Shown one piece after another: positions 1 through 5,426 of a stretch of 9,308 nt of DNA. Location: the NCBI GenBank assembly GCA_050739575.1, contig JBOIBN010000079.1:1-9308 (forward strand). The letters are read 5' to 3'. Under the pieces are notes generated by a model. The model worked only from the letters and a program-made list of their open reading frames with translations. It was not told the origin of the DNA and did not search any database. The translations under genes were made by a program, and so were the position numbers. The first letter of the stretch is position 1. Every line of letters begins with the position of its first letter. Origin of the DNA: JBOIBN01 sp050739575 (GTDB lineage: Bacteria; Pseudomonadota; Gammaproteobacteria; JAKDMP01).

Positions 1-119
1 ACCAACCCGCGGATATCAGCATGATCCACCGTCGGCGTTATTGGCCGGGCCACTGCCAGACCCTCTCTACAGGAAGACCGCCATGAAATAGCTTGTGCCC
101 ACTTGACAATGGAAGTCAT
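1..119 (-). CDS. possible start of a further gene cassette ORF, cut by window edge
   Basis: An ATG at 117-119 on the minus strand opens a frame with no stop for 39 codons to the window edge. It begins with residues MTSIVKWAQA and is not recognised. The start lies at the very end of the attC-like site at 119-180, where the next cassette gene of an integron array would begin. There is no clear Shine-Dalgarno sequence, and the stretch is short enough for an open frame by chance. The position is the main support; the call is tentative. Confidence 0.28.
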   Translation of the reverse strand, partial: MTSIVKWAQAISWRSSCREGLAVARPITPTVDHADIRGL

Positions 120-180
120 ATCAACGCCTGAGTTAAGCTGAGCCGCAGAGCGGCTTCAACGTGAATGAATTTGGTTAGGC
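119..180 (-). other. attC-like integron recombination site (59-base-element type)
   Basis: Read on the minus strand, the 62-bp stretch starts with GCCTAAC, an inverse core site (R''), and ends with GGCGTTGATA, a slightly degenerate core (R'; consensus GTTRRRY). Between them lie GTTGAAGC and GCTTAAC, which pair with one unpaired G, as expected for the L''/L' arms with an extrahelical base, around a CCGC-TCT-GCGG hairpin. The inner pieces AATTCATTCA and CTCAGGCGTT strongly resemble class 1 aadA-type attC sites from memory. The TAA stop of the gene at 175-813 lies inside GCCTAAC, a typical cassette arrangement. Confidence 0.75.
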
Positions 181-813
181 CTCGGCTACGAACTCATACG
201 GTTCATCAAAGGGCTTCTTGAGGTGCGCAGCACGTGACAAGCGTTCAAAATTGTGTTTTATGAGTTTAAGCGGATTTTCACCCACTTTAACGCGGATCAT
301 TGCCGCATTGCCGAACAGTGTGGCGTACTCAAATACGACGAATACATCGTTAATGACCCATTCGCGTTGACCGATAGTCTGTGGGTTTACACGCCACACG
401 GCCATTGTCTTAGAGGGAAGTAAAATAGAGTGAGGGTTGTTATCTGGTTCCAGGAGGCCACGCGAAAGGCGCTTTCGTTTGAACTTCTTGCGCGTTGCTT
501 CATTGTTCAAAGGTGTTTGGAAGAGGCGCTTCTGTGGGTCCGGATCGAGCACTATATGCCAATGTTCTGAAACAAAAATGACAGTTCTTACGCGGATGGT
601 TGCATTGGCATAGTTGTGGATTTGTAGGGTAAATTCCGCGTGCAGCGGATGCAGCCGGAACTCAACTCCAACACCATTAGGGTTGATCGCCTGTTTCAGC
701 GCACGCTCTAAGAGCATGTTTCTGCACCAGCTATAGAGCCAAGCGACGCCCGCAATAACACCTGCAGCCAGCAGACTCGCAATCATCCCTTCTAATATCT
801 TTGTTACTTCCAT
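175..813 (-). CDS. cassette-encoded membrane-anchored protein of unknown function (212 aa)
   Basis: The function is not recognised. Residues about 9-28 are hydrophobic (IASLLAAGVIAGVAWLY) and look like one N-terminal membrane segment. The remaining 180 residues are soluble and fairly basic (a KKFKRKR run near the middle), with alternating hydrophobic residues that suggest a beta-rich domain, perhaps cytoplasmic. The gene is more AT-rich than the right-hand part of the window. Its ATG is 4 nt from the end of the upstream attC-like site (817-876) and its stop lies inside the downstream one (119-180), so it fits a gene cassette of about 698 bp (125-822). There is no good Shine-Dalgarno sequence before this ATG. 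An internal start at residue 10 is possible but would shorten the hydrophobic segment. Confidence 0.72.
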   Translation of the reverse strand: MEVTKILEGMIASLLAAGVIAGVAWLYSWCRNMLLERALKQAINPNGVGVEFRLHPLHAEFTLQIHNYANATIRVRTVIFVSEHWHIVLDPDPQKRLFQTPLNNEATRKKFKRKRLSRGLLEPDNNPHSILLPSKTMAVWRVNPQTIGQREWVINDVFVVFEYATLFGNAAMIRVKVGENPLKLIKHNFERLSRAAHLKKPFDEPYEFVAEA

Positions 814-816
814 GAG

Positions 817-876
817 CTGTAACGCCTAAGCTCAGCCGGTCGGCTCGCGCCTTGCTAAGCGCGACCGCCTTATAGC
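817..876 (-). other. attC-like site between the two cassette genes
   Basis: On the minus strand this 60-bp stretch runs from GCTATAAGGC to GGCGTTACAG. Its ends pair over about 8 of 10 positions, and an inner stem GGTCGCGC / GCGCGA(g)CC pairs with one unpaired G. The 3' half (CGGCTGAGCTTA, then GGCGTTAC) closely matches the 3' half of the site at 119-180 (CGGCTCAGCTTAACTCAGGCGTTGA). The stop codon of the 100-aa gene (870-872) lies in the first core, and the next ATG follows the last core by 4 nt. Both core heptamers depart from consensus, so it is a weaker site than the first. Confidence 0.5.
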
Positions 877-1172
877 CCGCTCTTGCCATTGCAGATGAGA
901 GATATAACTCCCGCCTTAGGATCTTTTATGTGGTCGTTGACCCACTCAAGGCAACCAACCTTTTCATTTGGGAGACCGGAAATTTGTATTCCATCGGGCA
1001 AAGACACATTGAGTCCGTTTGGTAAAGCAAGGTTAACCGTTGTTGGCCCCTGACTCTTCCCGAGGAAAAAGCCCAAGACGAAGACGCCAACCAACAATGC
1101 CCCGGCAAAGAGAATGTGGGCGAATAATGAAACTTTCGCGTGTGTGGTGCTCAATGTCGCAGCCTGATCCAT
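870..1172 (-). CDS. cassette-encoded small single-pass membrane protein (100 aa)
   Basis: The family is not recognised. Residues about 14-37 form a strong hydrophobic segment (LFAHILFAGALLVGVFVLGF) followed by GKSQ. The C-terminal 60 residues are polar, with repeated short motifs (LPNGLNVSLPDGIQISGLPN) and two cysteines (in VGCLEW and LICNG). The start is well supported: GGAGG lies 5-6 nt before the ATG. That ribosome binding site and the ATG lie within 15-20 nt of a perfect integron core (GTTAGGC, 1187-1193), and the stop lies in the following attC-like site, so gene plus site make a cassette of about 370 bp (823-1192). It is the first gene of the array in reading direction. The membrane topology is undetermined. 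Confidence 0.72.
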   Translation of the reverse strand: MDQAATLSTTHAKVSLFAHILFAGALLVGVFVLGFFLGKSQGPTTVNLALPNGLNVSLPDGIQISGLPNEKVGCLEWVNDHIKDPKAGVISLICNGKSGL

Positions 1173-1186
1173 AAACTCCTCCCGGT

Positions 1187-1210
1187 GCCTAACGCCAACT
1201 AGGCGTTGAA
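1187..1210 (-). other. integron core site at head of cassette array (attI or attC remnant)
   Basis: GTTAGGC on the minus strand (1187-1193) matches the core consensus GTTRRRY exactly and precedes the first cassette gene by 15 nt. On the plus strand GTTGAAT (1204-1210) is a second, opposed consensus core. The two are joined by a short inverted repeat AACGCC-AACTA-GGCGTT. No normal L''/L' arms or 60-bp site are visible, so this could be an attI-like end, a collapsed attC, or the scar of a lost neighbour cassette. Confidence 0.4.
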
Positions 1211-1339
1211 TTGACGTCTAATCTAGCGTGTTAACGTATAAATTTGCTGGAACTATAGCACGATATCGGGGGGAATAAGGCCGCTGCGGGGAAAAGCGCG
1301 CCAAGCTCTGCAGGAGACTTTATGTGGTGGCTTGGGATG

Positions 1340-1480
1340 CTATTCGGTTGCGCACCGGTGGCGGGGATTCATCCAGTAGTAGAGGGTCGGTATGACGATG
1401 AGGGCGAGCCCGAGCTGGACAGCGAAGCAGAAGACAATGGCGCGGGCGAGAGGTGCGAGCATCGGCAGGTGTAATGTCGT
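1340..1480 (-). pseudogene. possible 3' remnant of an RND-type efflux transporter gene
   Basis: A minus-strand frame ending at a TAG (1340-1342) reads LPMLAPLARAIVFCFAVQLG followed by LALIVIPTLYYWMNPRHR. One hydrophobic helix, then IPTLYYW and a basic tail, resembles the last membrane helix and C-terminus of RND (CzcA/AcrB-like) pumps, which commonly end in a V(L/V)PxLYxxx pattern. The frame is closed upstream by a TGA at 1529-1531, so at most about 62 codons remain. It may instead be a chance hydrophobic frame; the assignment rests on pattern memory only. Confidence 0.3.
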
Positions 1481-1538
1481 GATATCAATCACCCGCGGGC
1501 TACGGGCGTGACACAAATCCTGAGCAATTCAAAGAAAG

Positions 1539-1563
1539 ATACAGAACGTCCATTGTCCTGTAT
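1539..1563. promoter_or_regulatory. 25-bp interrupted palindrome, operator-like
   Basis: ATACAG and CTGTAT are perfect 6-bp inverted arms 13 bp apart, with a further AC/GT match inside. The length and symmetry suit a dimeric repressor such as a TetR or MarR member. No intact gene starts next to it. It may be left over from the control region of the lost gene whose 3' end may lie at 1340-1480. Confidence 0.3.
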
Positions 1564-1642
1564 TAATCTCGATCTATGACTTCATAAAATTCCCACTACG
1601 GTCGATCAAACGTCGGAGGCGTGCCTGGATGAGTTGGCCGCG

Positions 1643-1673
1643 TTCACCTCGCGCCGTTTGCGCGCGAGGTGAA
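1643..1673 (-). terminator. strong hairpin downstream of azoR
   Basis: Perfect 12-bp arms, TTCACCTCGCGC and GCGCGAGGTGAA, enclose a 7-nt loop and begin 11 nt after the azoR stop codon. The stem is long and GC-rich, but no T tract follows on the minus strand, so it may be an imperfect intrinsic terminator or an RNA 3'-end stabiliser. Confidence 0.55.
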
Positions 1674-1684
1674 TATCGCCTGGC

Positions 1685-2266
1685 TCAGGCCGCCTCGGCG
1701 AGAACTTCGCTGATCGAGTCACGCGCGGCCTGCATGGCCTGCTCCTTTTGCTCGGCACCCATGGCGACGCCTTCGGCACGCACGACCTCGATGTCGGTGA
1801 TGCCGAAGAAGCCGAGCACGGTACGCAGATACGGTTCCTGGAAGTCTATTGCTGCGCCCGGTCCCTGGCTGTAGATGCCGCCGCGACTTGACGCGATGAT
1901 CACCTTCTTGCCGCCGGCCAAACCTTCGGGACCGTTGGCGCCATAACGGAACACCTTGCCCGGAATGGCGATGCGGTCGATCCAGGCTTTCAATTGCGTG
2001 GGAATACCGAAGTTGTACATCGGCGCGCCGATCACGATGACGTCGGCGGCCATGAACTCGTCGAACACGGCTTGGCCCAAGGCGTCCGGTTCGCGGCTGG
2101 CGTCCACCACTGGCATCCAGTGCGGGATGGGGTTGGCCGCCAAATCACGATAGGTAATTTCGATGCCGGGCTGCCGTCGCTTCCATTCCCGCACGATCAT
2201 CGCGCTAAGCTGGCGCGAAACGGAAAACTGGCCGAGGGCGCTTGAGTCCAGGTGTAAAAGTTTCAT
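1685..2266 (-). CDS. azoR: FMN-dependent NADH-azoreductase (193 aa)
   Basis: This flavodoxin-fold enzyme uses NADH and bound FMN for two-electron reduction of azo dyes, quinones and nitroaromatics in the cytoplasm; family members are homodimers. In the sequence, residues 1-20 (MKLLHLDSSALGQFSVSRQL) carry the serines that bind FMN phosphate, residues 83-86 are MYNF in the conserved PMYNFGIPTQLKAWID block that contacts the flavin, and 126-130 are SSRGG. The length suits the family (E. coli AzoR is about 200 aa). The start at 2266 is chosen because CAGGAG lies 8 nt upstream and MKLLHLDSS is the family N-terminus; a longer frame back to 2368 has no support. It is transcribed away from a LysR gene over a shared 111-bp region, which suggests control by that regulator. 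Confidence 0.94.
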   Translation of the reverse strand: MKLLHLDSSALGQFSVSRQLSAMIVREWKRRQPGIEITYRDLAANPIPHWMPVVDASREPDALGQAVFDEFMAADVIVIGAPMYNFGIPTQLKAWIDRIAIPGKVFRYGANGPEGLAGGKKVIIASSRGGIYSQGPGAAIDFQEPYLRTVLGFFGITDIEVVRAEGVAMGAEQKEQAMQAARDSISEVLAEAA

Positions 2267-2290
2267 GGTCGTTACTCCTGTGAAAGTTGT

Positions 2291-2310
2291 CTCGCATCCA
2301 CCGATGCGAG
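2291..2310. promoter_or_regulatory. perfect palindrome upstream of azoR, operator candidate
   Basis: CTCGCATC-cacc-GATGCGAG has perfect 8-bp arms with a 4-bp spacer. It lies just downstream of the predicted azoR -10 element, so it could be a repressor operator or a hairpin in the azoR leader. It does not match the simple T-N11-A LysR box. Confidence 0.42.
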
Positions 2311-2314
2311 TGAG

Positions 2315-2373
2315 ATTGAGTATATAAGGCGAACAATGAAATGATAAGTAGGCTAAAATAGAACTCAATGTTC
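2315..2373. promoter_or_regulatory. paired inverted half-sites in the azoR/lysR control region
   Basis: ATTGAGT (2315-2321) and ACTCAAT (2363-2369) are perfect 7-bp inverted copies 41 bp apart. The right copy is nested in a second palindrome, GAAC-TCAAT-GTTC (2361-2373), which ends 4 bp before the lysR ATG. One copy overlaps the azoR -10 element and the other sits at the lysR start, the layout expected of a LysR regulator that binds two sites and also represses itself. Confidence 0.4.
2319..2347 (-). promoter_or_regulatory. predicted sigma-70 promoter of azoR
   Basis: On the minus strand TTATCA (-35, 2342-2347) and TATACT (-10, 2319-2324) are separated by 17 bp, matching consensus at 4 of 6 and 5 of 6 positions. 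This would place the transcript start about 45 nt upstream of the azoR ATG. A -10-like TAAAAT on the plus strand (2354-2359) may serve lysR but has no clear -35. Confidence 0.5.
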
Positions 2374-2377
2374 ACAT

Positions 2378-3352
2378 ATGGAAACGATGATGCAGGAACA
2401 GCGCGGGGCCTTGCAGGATCTCAATGACCTGTACTTCTTTGCTGCCGTGGTCGAAAATGGCGGCTTCTCGGCGGCCGGTCGCACGCTGGGCATACCAAAG
2501 TCACGCCTCAGCAAACGCGTGGCGCAGTTGGAGGAACGCCTTGGCGTGCGCCTGTTGCAACGGACCACGCGCCGATTCGTGGTGACCGAGGTCGGGGAGC
2601 GCTTCCTCAGTCATTGCCACGCCGTGCTGGAAGAAGCACAGGCGGCGCAGGATGCGGTCGACGAATTACGCGCGGAGCCGCGCGGCATCGTGCGCATCAG
2701 CTGCCCTATCGCGCTGGCGCAGACCGTGGTGGCGCAGGTGTTGCCGGATTTCCTGGCGCAGTGCCCCAAGGTGCAGGTGCGCCTGATAACCACCGATCGT
2801 CGCGTCGACGTGATCGGCGAGGGCATCGACGTCGCCATCCGCGTGCGCACCAAACTGGATACCGACACCGCATTTATCATGCGCAACTTTGGCCAATCAC
2901 GCGCCATCCCCGTCGCCACGCCAGCGTTGCTTGACAGCCTTGGACGACCGACGGTGCCAACGGAACTGGCGCGTCTGCCTGCGCTATCGATGTACGAGCA
3001 CGATGGCGCGCAGGTCTGGGAGTTGGTCGATGCCGAGGATAATCACGCCCACGTGGAAATGCAGGCGCGGGTCATCTGCGGCGATTTCGCCGTGCTGCTG
3101 GAATCTGCGCGCCGCGGCATGGGCGTGGCGATGCTGCCGGAGTGGATTTCGGCACCGCTGCTCGGTGATGGCCAGCTGGAACAGGCGTTACCGGGATGGA
3201 GCACACCGCAGGGCATCATGCACTTCGTCTACCCCAGTCGTCGCGGTCTGCTACCCGGTGTGCGCGCCTTGGTCGATTTTCTAGCCGAGCGTCTGCCCAT
3301 CGCCAGCCGCAAAATGCACGAGGAATGCATACGCCTCGCGTCGCCGTCCTGA
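2378..3352 (+). CDS. LysR-family transcriptional regulator divergent from azoR (324 aa)
   Basis: This is a DNA-binding regulator with an N-terminal winged helix-turn-helix (residues about 15-75; FFAAVVENGGFSAAGRTLGI then PKSRLSKRVAQLEERLGVRL, the typical LysR helix-turn-helix) and a C-terminal periplasmic-binding-like effector domain (about 100-310; RVDVIGEGIDVAIRV is typical of the group that includes DmlR and AaeR). Such regulators commonly sense small aromatics or oxidants and control the divergent gene, here probably azoR. The effector is unknown. ATG codons at 2378, 2387 and 2390 are all in frame. None has a strong Shine-Dalgarno sequence, though GGAA at 2380-2383 would suit 2390. The family N-terminus usually begins close to LNDLYFFAAVVE, so the shorter forms are credible. 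Confidence 0.93.
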   Translation: METMMQEQRGALQDLNDLYFFAAVVENGGFSAAGRTLGIPKSRLSKRVAQLEERLGVRLLQRTTRRFVVTEVGERFLSHCHAVLEEAQAAQDAVDELRAEPRGIVRISCPIALAQTVVAQVLPDFLAQCPKVQVRLITTDRRVDVIGEGIDVAIRVRTKLDTDTAFIMRNFGQSRAIPVATPALLDSLGRPTVPTELARLPALSMYEHDGAQVWELVDAEDNHAHVEMQARVICGDFAVLLESARRGMGVAMLPEWISAPLLGDGQLEQALPGWSTPQGIMHFVYPSRRGLLPGVRALVDFLAERLPIASRKMHEECIRLASPS

Positions 3353-3577
3353 CGACAATCTTGCCCCTCGCCGGTAGTGGACATGCCCGCGTAGTGAAGC
3401 AAACCCGCGACGAATATTCTCGCGACGCCCGAGGTCACAAGTGGACTGCGCAATGCGCTCAGCATCTTCGCGGGCGTCATCCGAACCGATTCCACTAAAG
3501 TTTGATCCAATCCCCGCAAATATTGCGAACAGTCCCGTTCAGATGCGTGAGATCTCGCTTGCAGAAACGGACTTTAC
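3353..3577. other. convergent intergenic region between lysR and nmrA-like gene
   Basis: No gene is supported here. Facing ends of two transcripts meet in it. Just after the nmrA-like stop, AGTCCGTTTC (3564-3573, minus) can pair with GAACGGGACT (3531-3540, minus) at 8 of 10 positions across a long loop, a weak terminator candidate. CGCGA/TCGCG (about 3406-3424) is another short stem on the lysR side. Confidence 0.4.
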
Positions 3578-4438
3578 CTATGAGCCGAAAGATTTCGCAC
3601 GGAGGAACGATTCCAGGCGCGTAAGCTGCGGATATTCTTCGCGCAGCGCTTTGATGTCGGCTTCGTACCCATCGGATTGAAACCAGCGGTACATCGGTGT
3701 CACTTCTCCGCCGGCCTGTTCCTCGAAGGTGTCCCACGGTAACTGCACGTACTCGACCTTACGGCCGATAACGCGGCCGAACGTTTCCGCCATTTCGGTC
3801 ATCGTCAACTCATCGCCGGCAATCTCCGCGGACCGGCCAATCCATTTGGCCGGATTCGCAAAAGCGAGCGCTGCGAAGGCGCCTATATCATCCACGGCAA
3901 TCTGCTGAAGTGGCGTGTCGGGATCAAGCGGCTGAGGAAGTTGCCCGCCGACGATCGCGTCCTTGAAATTCATCCAGTTGTCCATGAAGTAGACCGGGCG
4001 CAGGATGGTGGCGGCCAAACCAAGTTTGAGGATGTGCTCTTCAATCTCCCACTTGCTGTCAAAGTGCGAGATGCCAGTCTCGCGCTCGGCCCCGCCGACG
4101 GAACTGTAGACAAAGTGTTCGACGCTCGCGCGACCGGCGGCCTCCGCGAATGCCTTGCCCTGGCGAATCTCGCCCTCCAGGCCCGACTTCCAGAAGTTCT
4201 GCACGCTATATGCGCCATACGCGCCATCCAATGCCTGATCGAGACTTCCGGCGTCGTCGAAGTTACCTGCCACGACATCTGCGCCCTCGGCGGCGAGCGC
4301 CCGGGCGGCCTGCTGCTCGGGATCGCGGGTAAGGGTGCGTACGCGGAAATTCTTATCGAGTAGATGCCGGGCGACGGCGCCGCCCTGTTGCCCGGTTGCG
4401 CCGCTGACGAGGATGGTGCGTGGTGCCGTATCAATCAT
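3578..4438 (-). CDS. NmrA-like NAD(P)-binding protein (286 aa)
   Basis: This is an atypical short-chain dehydrogenase of the NmrA/HSCARG group; members either reduce quinone-like substrates or sense the NADPH/NADP ratio. The nucleotide-binding motif GATGQQGG is at residues 13-20 after a beta strand (RTILVS), with TRD at 37-39 at the end of the second strand, where NADP is usually chosen. YSSVGGAE (111-118) and FDSKWEIEEHI (126-136) are the NmrA-group central motifs, and LRPVYFMDNW (147-156) follows. The length is as expected. The start at 4438 has AGGAG 8 nt upstream. The first 8 nt overlap the end of the aldo/keto reductase gene, so the two are very likely co-transcribed and translationally coupled. 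The substrate cannot be read from sequence. Confidence 0.9.
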   Translation of the reverse strand: MIDTAPRTILVSGATGQQGGAVARHLLDKNFRVRTLTRDPEQQAARALAAEGADVVAGNFDDAGSLDQALDGAYGAYSVQNFWKSGLEGEIRQGKAFAEAAGRASVEHFVYSSVGGAERETGISHFDSKWEIEEHILKLGLAATILRPVYFMDNWMNFKDAIVGGQLPQPLDPDTPLQQIAVDDIGAFAALAFANPAKWIGRSAEIAGDELTMTEMAETFGRVIGRKVEYVQLPWDTFEEQAGGEVTPMYRWFQSDGYEADIKALREEYPQLTRLESFLRAKSFGS

Positions 4439-5321
4439 GACTTTTCTCCTGAGCTGCAATTCCATCCAGTTTAGCCACGATTTCCGCTGGAAGTTGCAGC
4501 TCCGCGGCCATGAGATTTTCGCGCAGATGCGTGACGGACGAAGTCCCGGGGATGAGCAGGATGTTCGGAGAACGCTGGAGCAACCACGCGATCGCGACAG
4601 CCATCGGGGTGACGTCGAGACCAGTGGCGACCGATTCCAGCGTGTCGGACTGCAGCGGGGAGAAGCCGCCGAGCGGGAAGTAGGGCACGTAGGCGATCCC
4701 CTGTGCGGCGAGGGAGTCGATCAGGTCGTCGTCGGCCCGCTGGGCGACGTTGTAAAAGTTCTGCACGCACACGACCGGCGCGATGGACTGTGCTTCGGCG
4801 ACCTGCTCGGCGGAGACGGTGCTTATACCGAGATGCTTGATCAATCCCTCCTGTTGCATCTCGGCGAGCGCGGTGAACGGTTCGGCGATCGAGCCCGGTT
4901 CGGGGTGGTCGAATCCGCCGACGCGCAAATTGACGACGTCGAGCGCGTCGAGGCCGAGATGGCTCAGATTGTCGTACACGGCCTGGCGCAGCTGCTCGGG
5001 GGAGCGCGCATGGGGCCAGCCGCCCTTGGCGTCCCGCAACGCGCCGACCTTGGTGACGATGTGCAACTCGTTCGGATAAGGATGCAGGGATTCCTTGATG
5101 ATTTGGTTGGTGACGTGCGGACCGTAGTAATCGCTGGTGTCGATGTGGTTGATGCCTCGCTCGACCGCCTCGCGCAGAACTGCCACGGCGGCGTTGCGGT
5201 CTTTCGGCGGCCCGAAAACCCGCGGGCCGGCCAGTTGCATGGCACCGTAGCCCATGCGCTTCAGGGAAATGGACGTGCCCGGCAGCGTGAATTCGCCGCC
5301 CAGATTGTTTCGATCGGTCAT
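4431..5321 (-). CDS. aldo/keto reductase, PdxI/YdbC-like (296 aa)
   Basis: This is an NADPH-dependent TIM-barrel reductase of aldehydes and ketones. The sequence resembles E. coli YdbC (PdxI, pyridoxal reductase of vitamin B6 salvage) closely along its length, from memory: RMGYGAMQLAGPRVFGPPKD near the N-terminus, HIDTSDYYGPHVTNQ at 59-73 and LIPGTSSVTHLREN near the end. Catalytic Asp61, Tyr66 and Lys91 are present. The fourth tetrad position, usually His, is Arg133 in VVNLRV, as I recall for YdbC. IPGTSS (257-262) begins the cofactor phosphate site. AAGGAG 8 nt upstream supports the start. It is the first gene of a pair with the nmrA-like gene. Because redox clusters often hold paralogues, pyridoxal as substrate is possible but unproven. 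Confidence 0.92.
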   Translation of the reverse strand: MTDRNNLGGEFTLPGTSISLKRMGYGAMQLAGPRVFGPPKDRNAAVAVLREAVERGINHIDTSDYYGPHVTNQIIKESLHPYPNELHIVTKVGALRDAKGGWPHARSPEQLRQAVYDNLSHLGLDALDVVNLRVGGFDHPEPGSIAEPFTALAEMQQEGLIKHLGISTVSAEQVAEAQSIAPVVCVQNFYNVAQRADDDLIDSLAAQGIAYVPYFPLGGFSPLQSDTLESVATGLDVTPMAVAIAWLLQRSPNILLIPGTSSVTHLRENLMAAELQLPAEIVAKLDGIAAQEKSHD

Positions 5322-5426
5322 AACATTCGCTCCTTGTCTGTTCTATGCAGCGATGGCGGACGGTGCCGTGTGCCGGCCCATCTGCTGAGGGTTTCGCTCT
5401 TGAGCGAGCGCTTGTTACGCACTCCA

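Larger units (their letters stand above)
1194..1684. other. stretch without an intact gene, between cassette array and azoR
   Basis: No integrase gene or other complete gene was found on either strand here. It holds a possible coding remnant (1340-1480), a 25-bp interrupted palindrome (1539-1563) and a strong hairpin behind azoR (1643-1673). AT-rich DNA at 1205-1260 contains two -10-like hexamers on the minus strand (TATAGT at 1252-1257, TTATAC at 1236-1241) that could drive the cassettes, but neither has a convincing -35 element. Confidence 0.5.

Noticed and set aside
2267..2368. N-terminal extension of azoR by 34 codons.
   Set aside because: It would run through the divergent control region and the predicted promoter; the internal ATG at 2266 has a strong ribosome binding site and the family N-terminus.
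3441..3680. Plus-strand open frame of 79 codons across the lysR/nmrA-like gap.
   Set aside because: It overlaps the end of the nmrA-like gene on the other strand and has no ribosome binding site or recognisable feature.
5395..5406. CGCTC-TT-GAGCG short inverted repeat between the SDR and aldo/keto reductase genes.
   Set aside because: Five-base arms with a 2-nt loop are expected by chance in GC-rich spacers.
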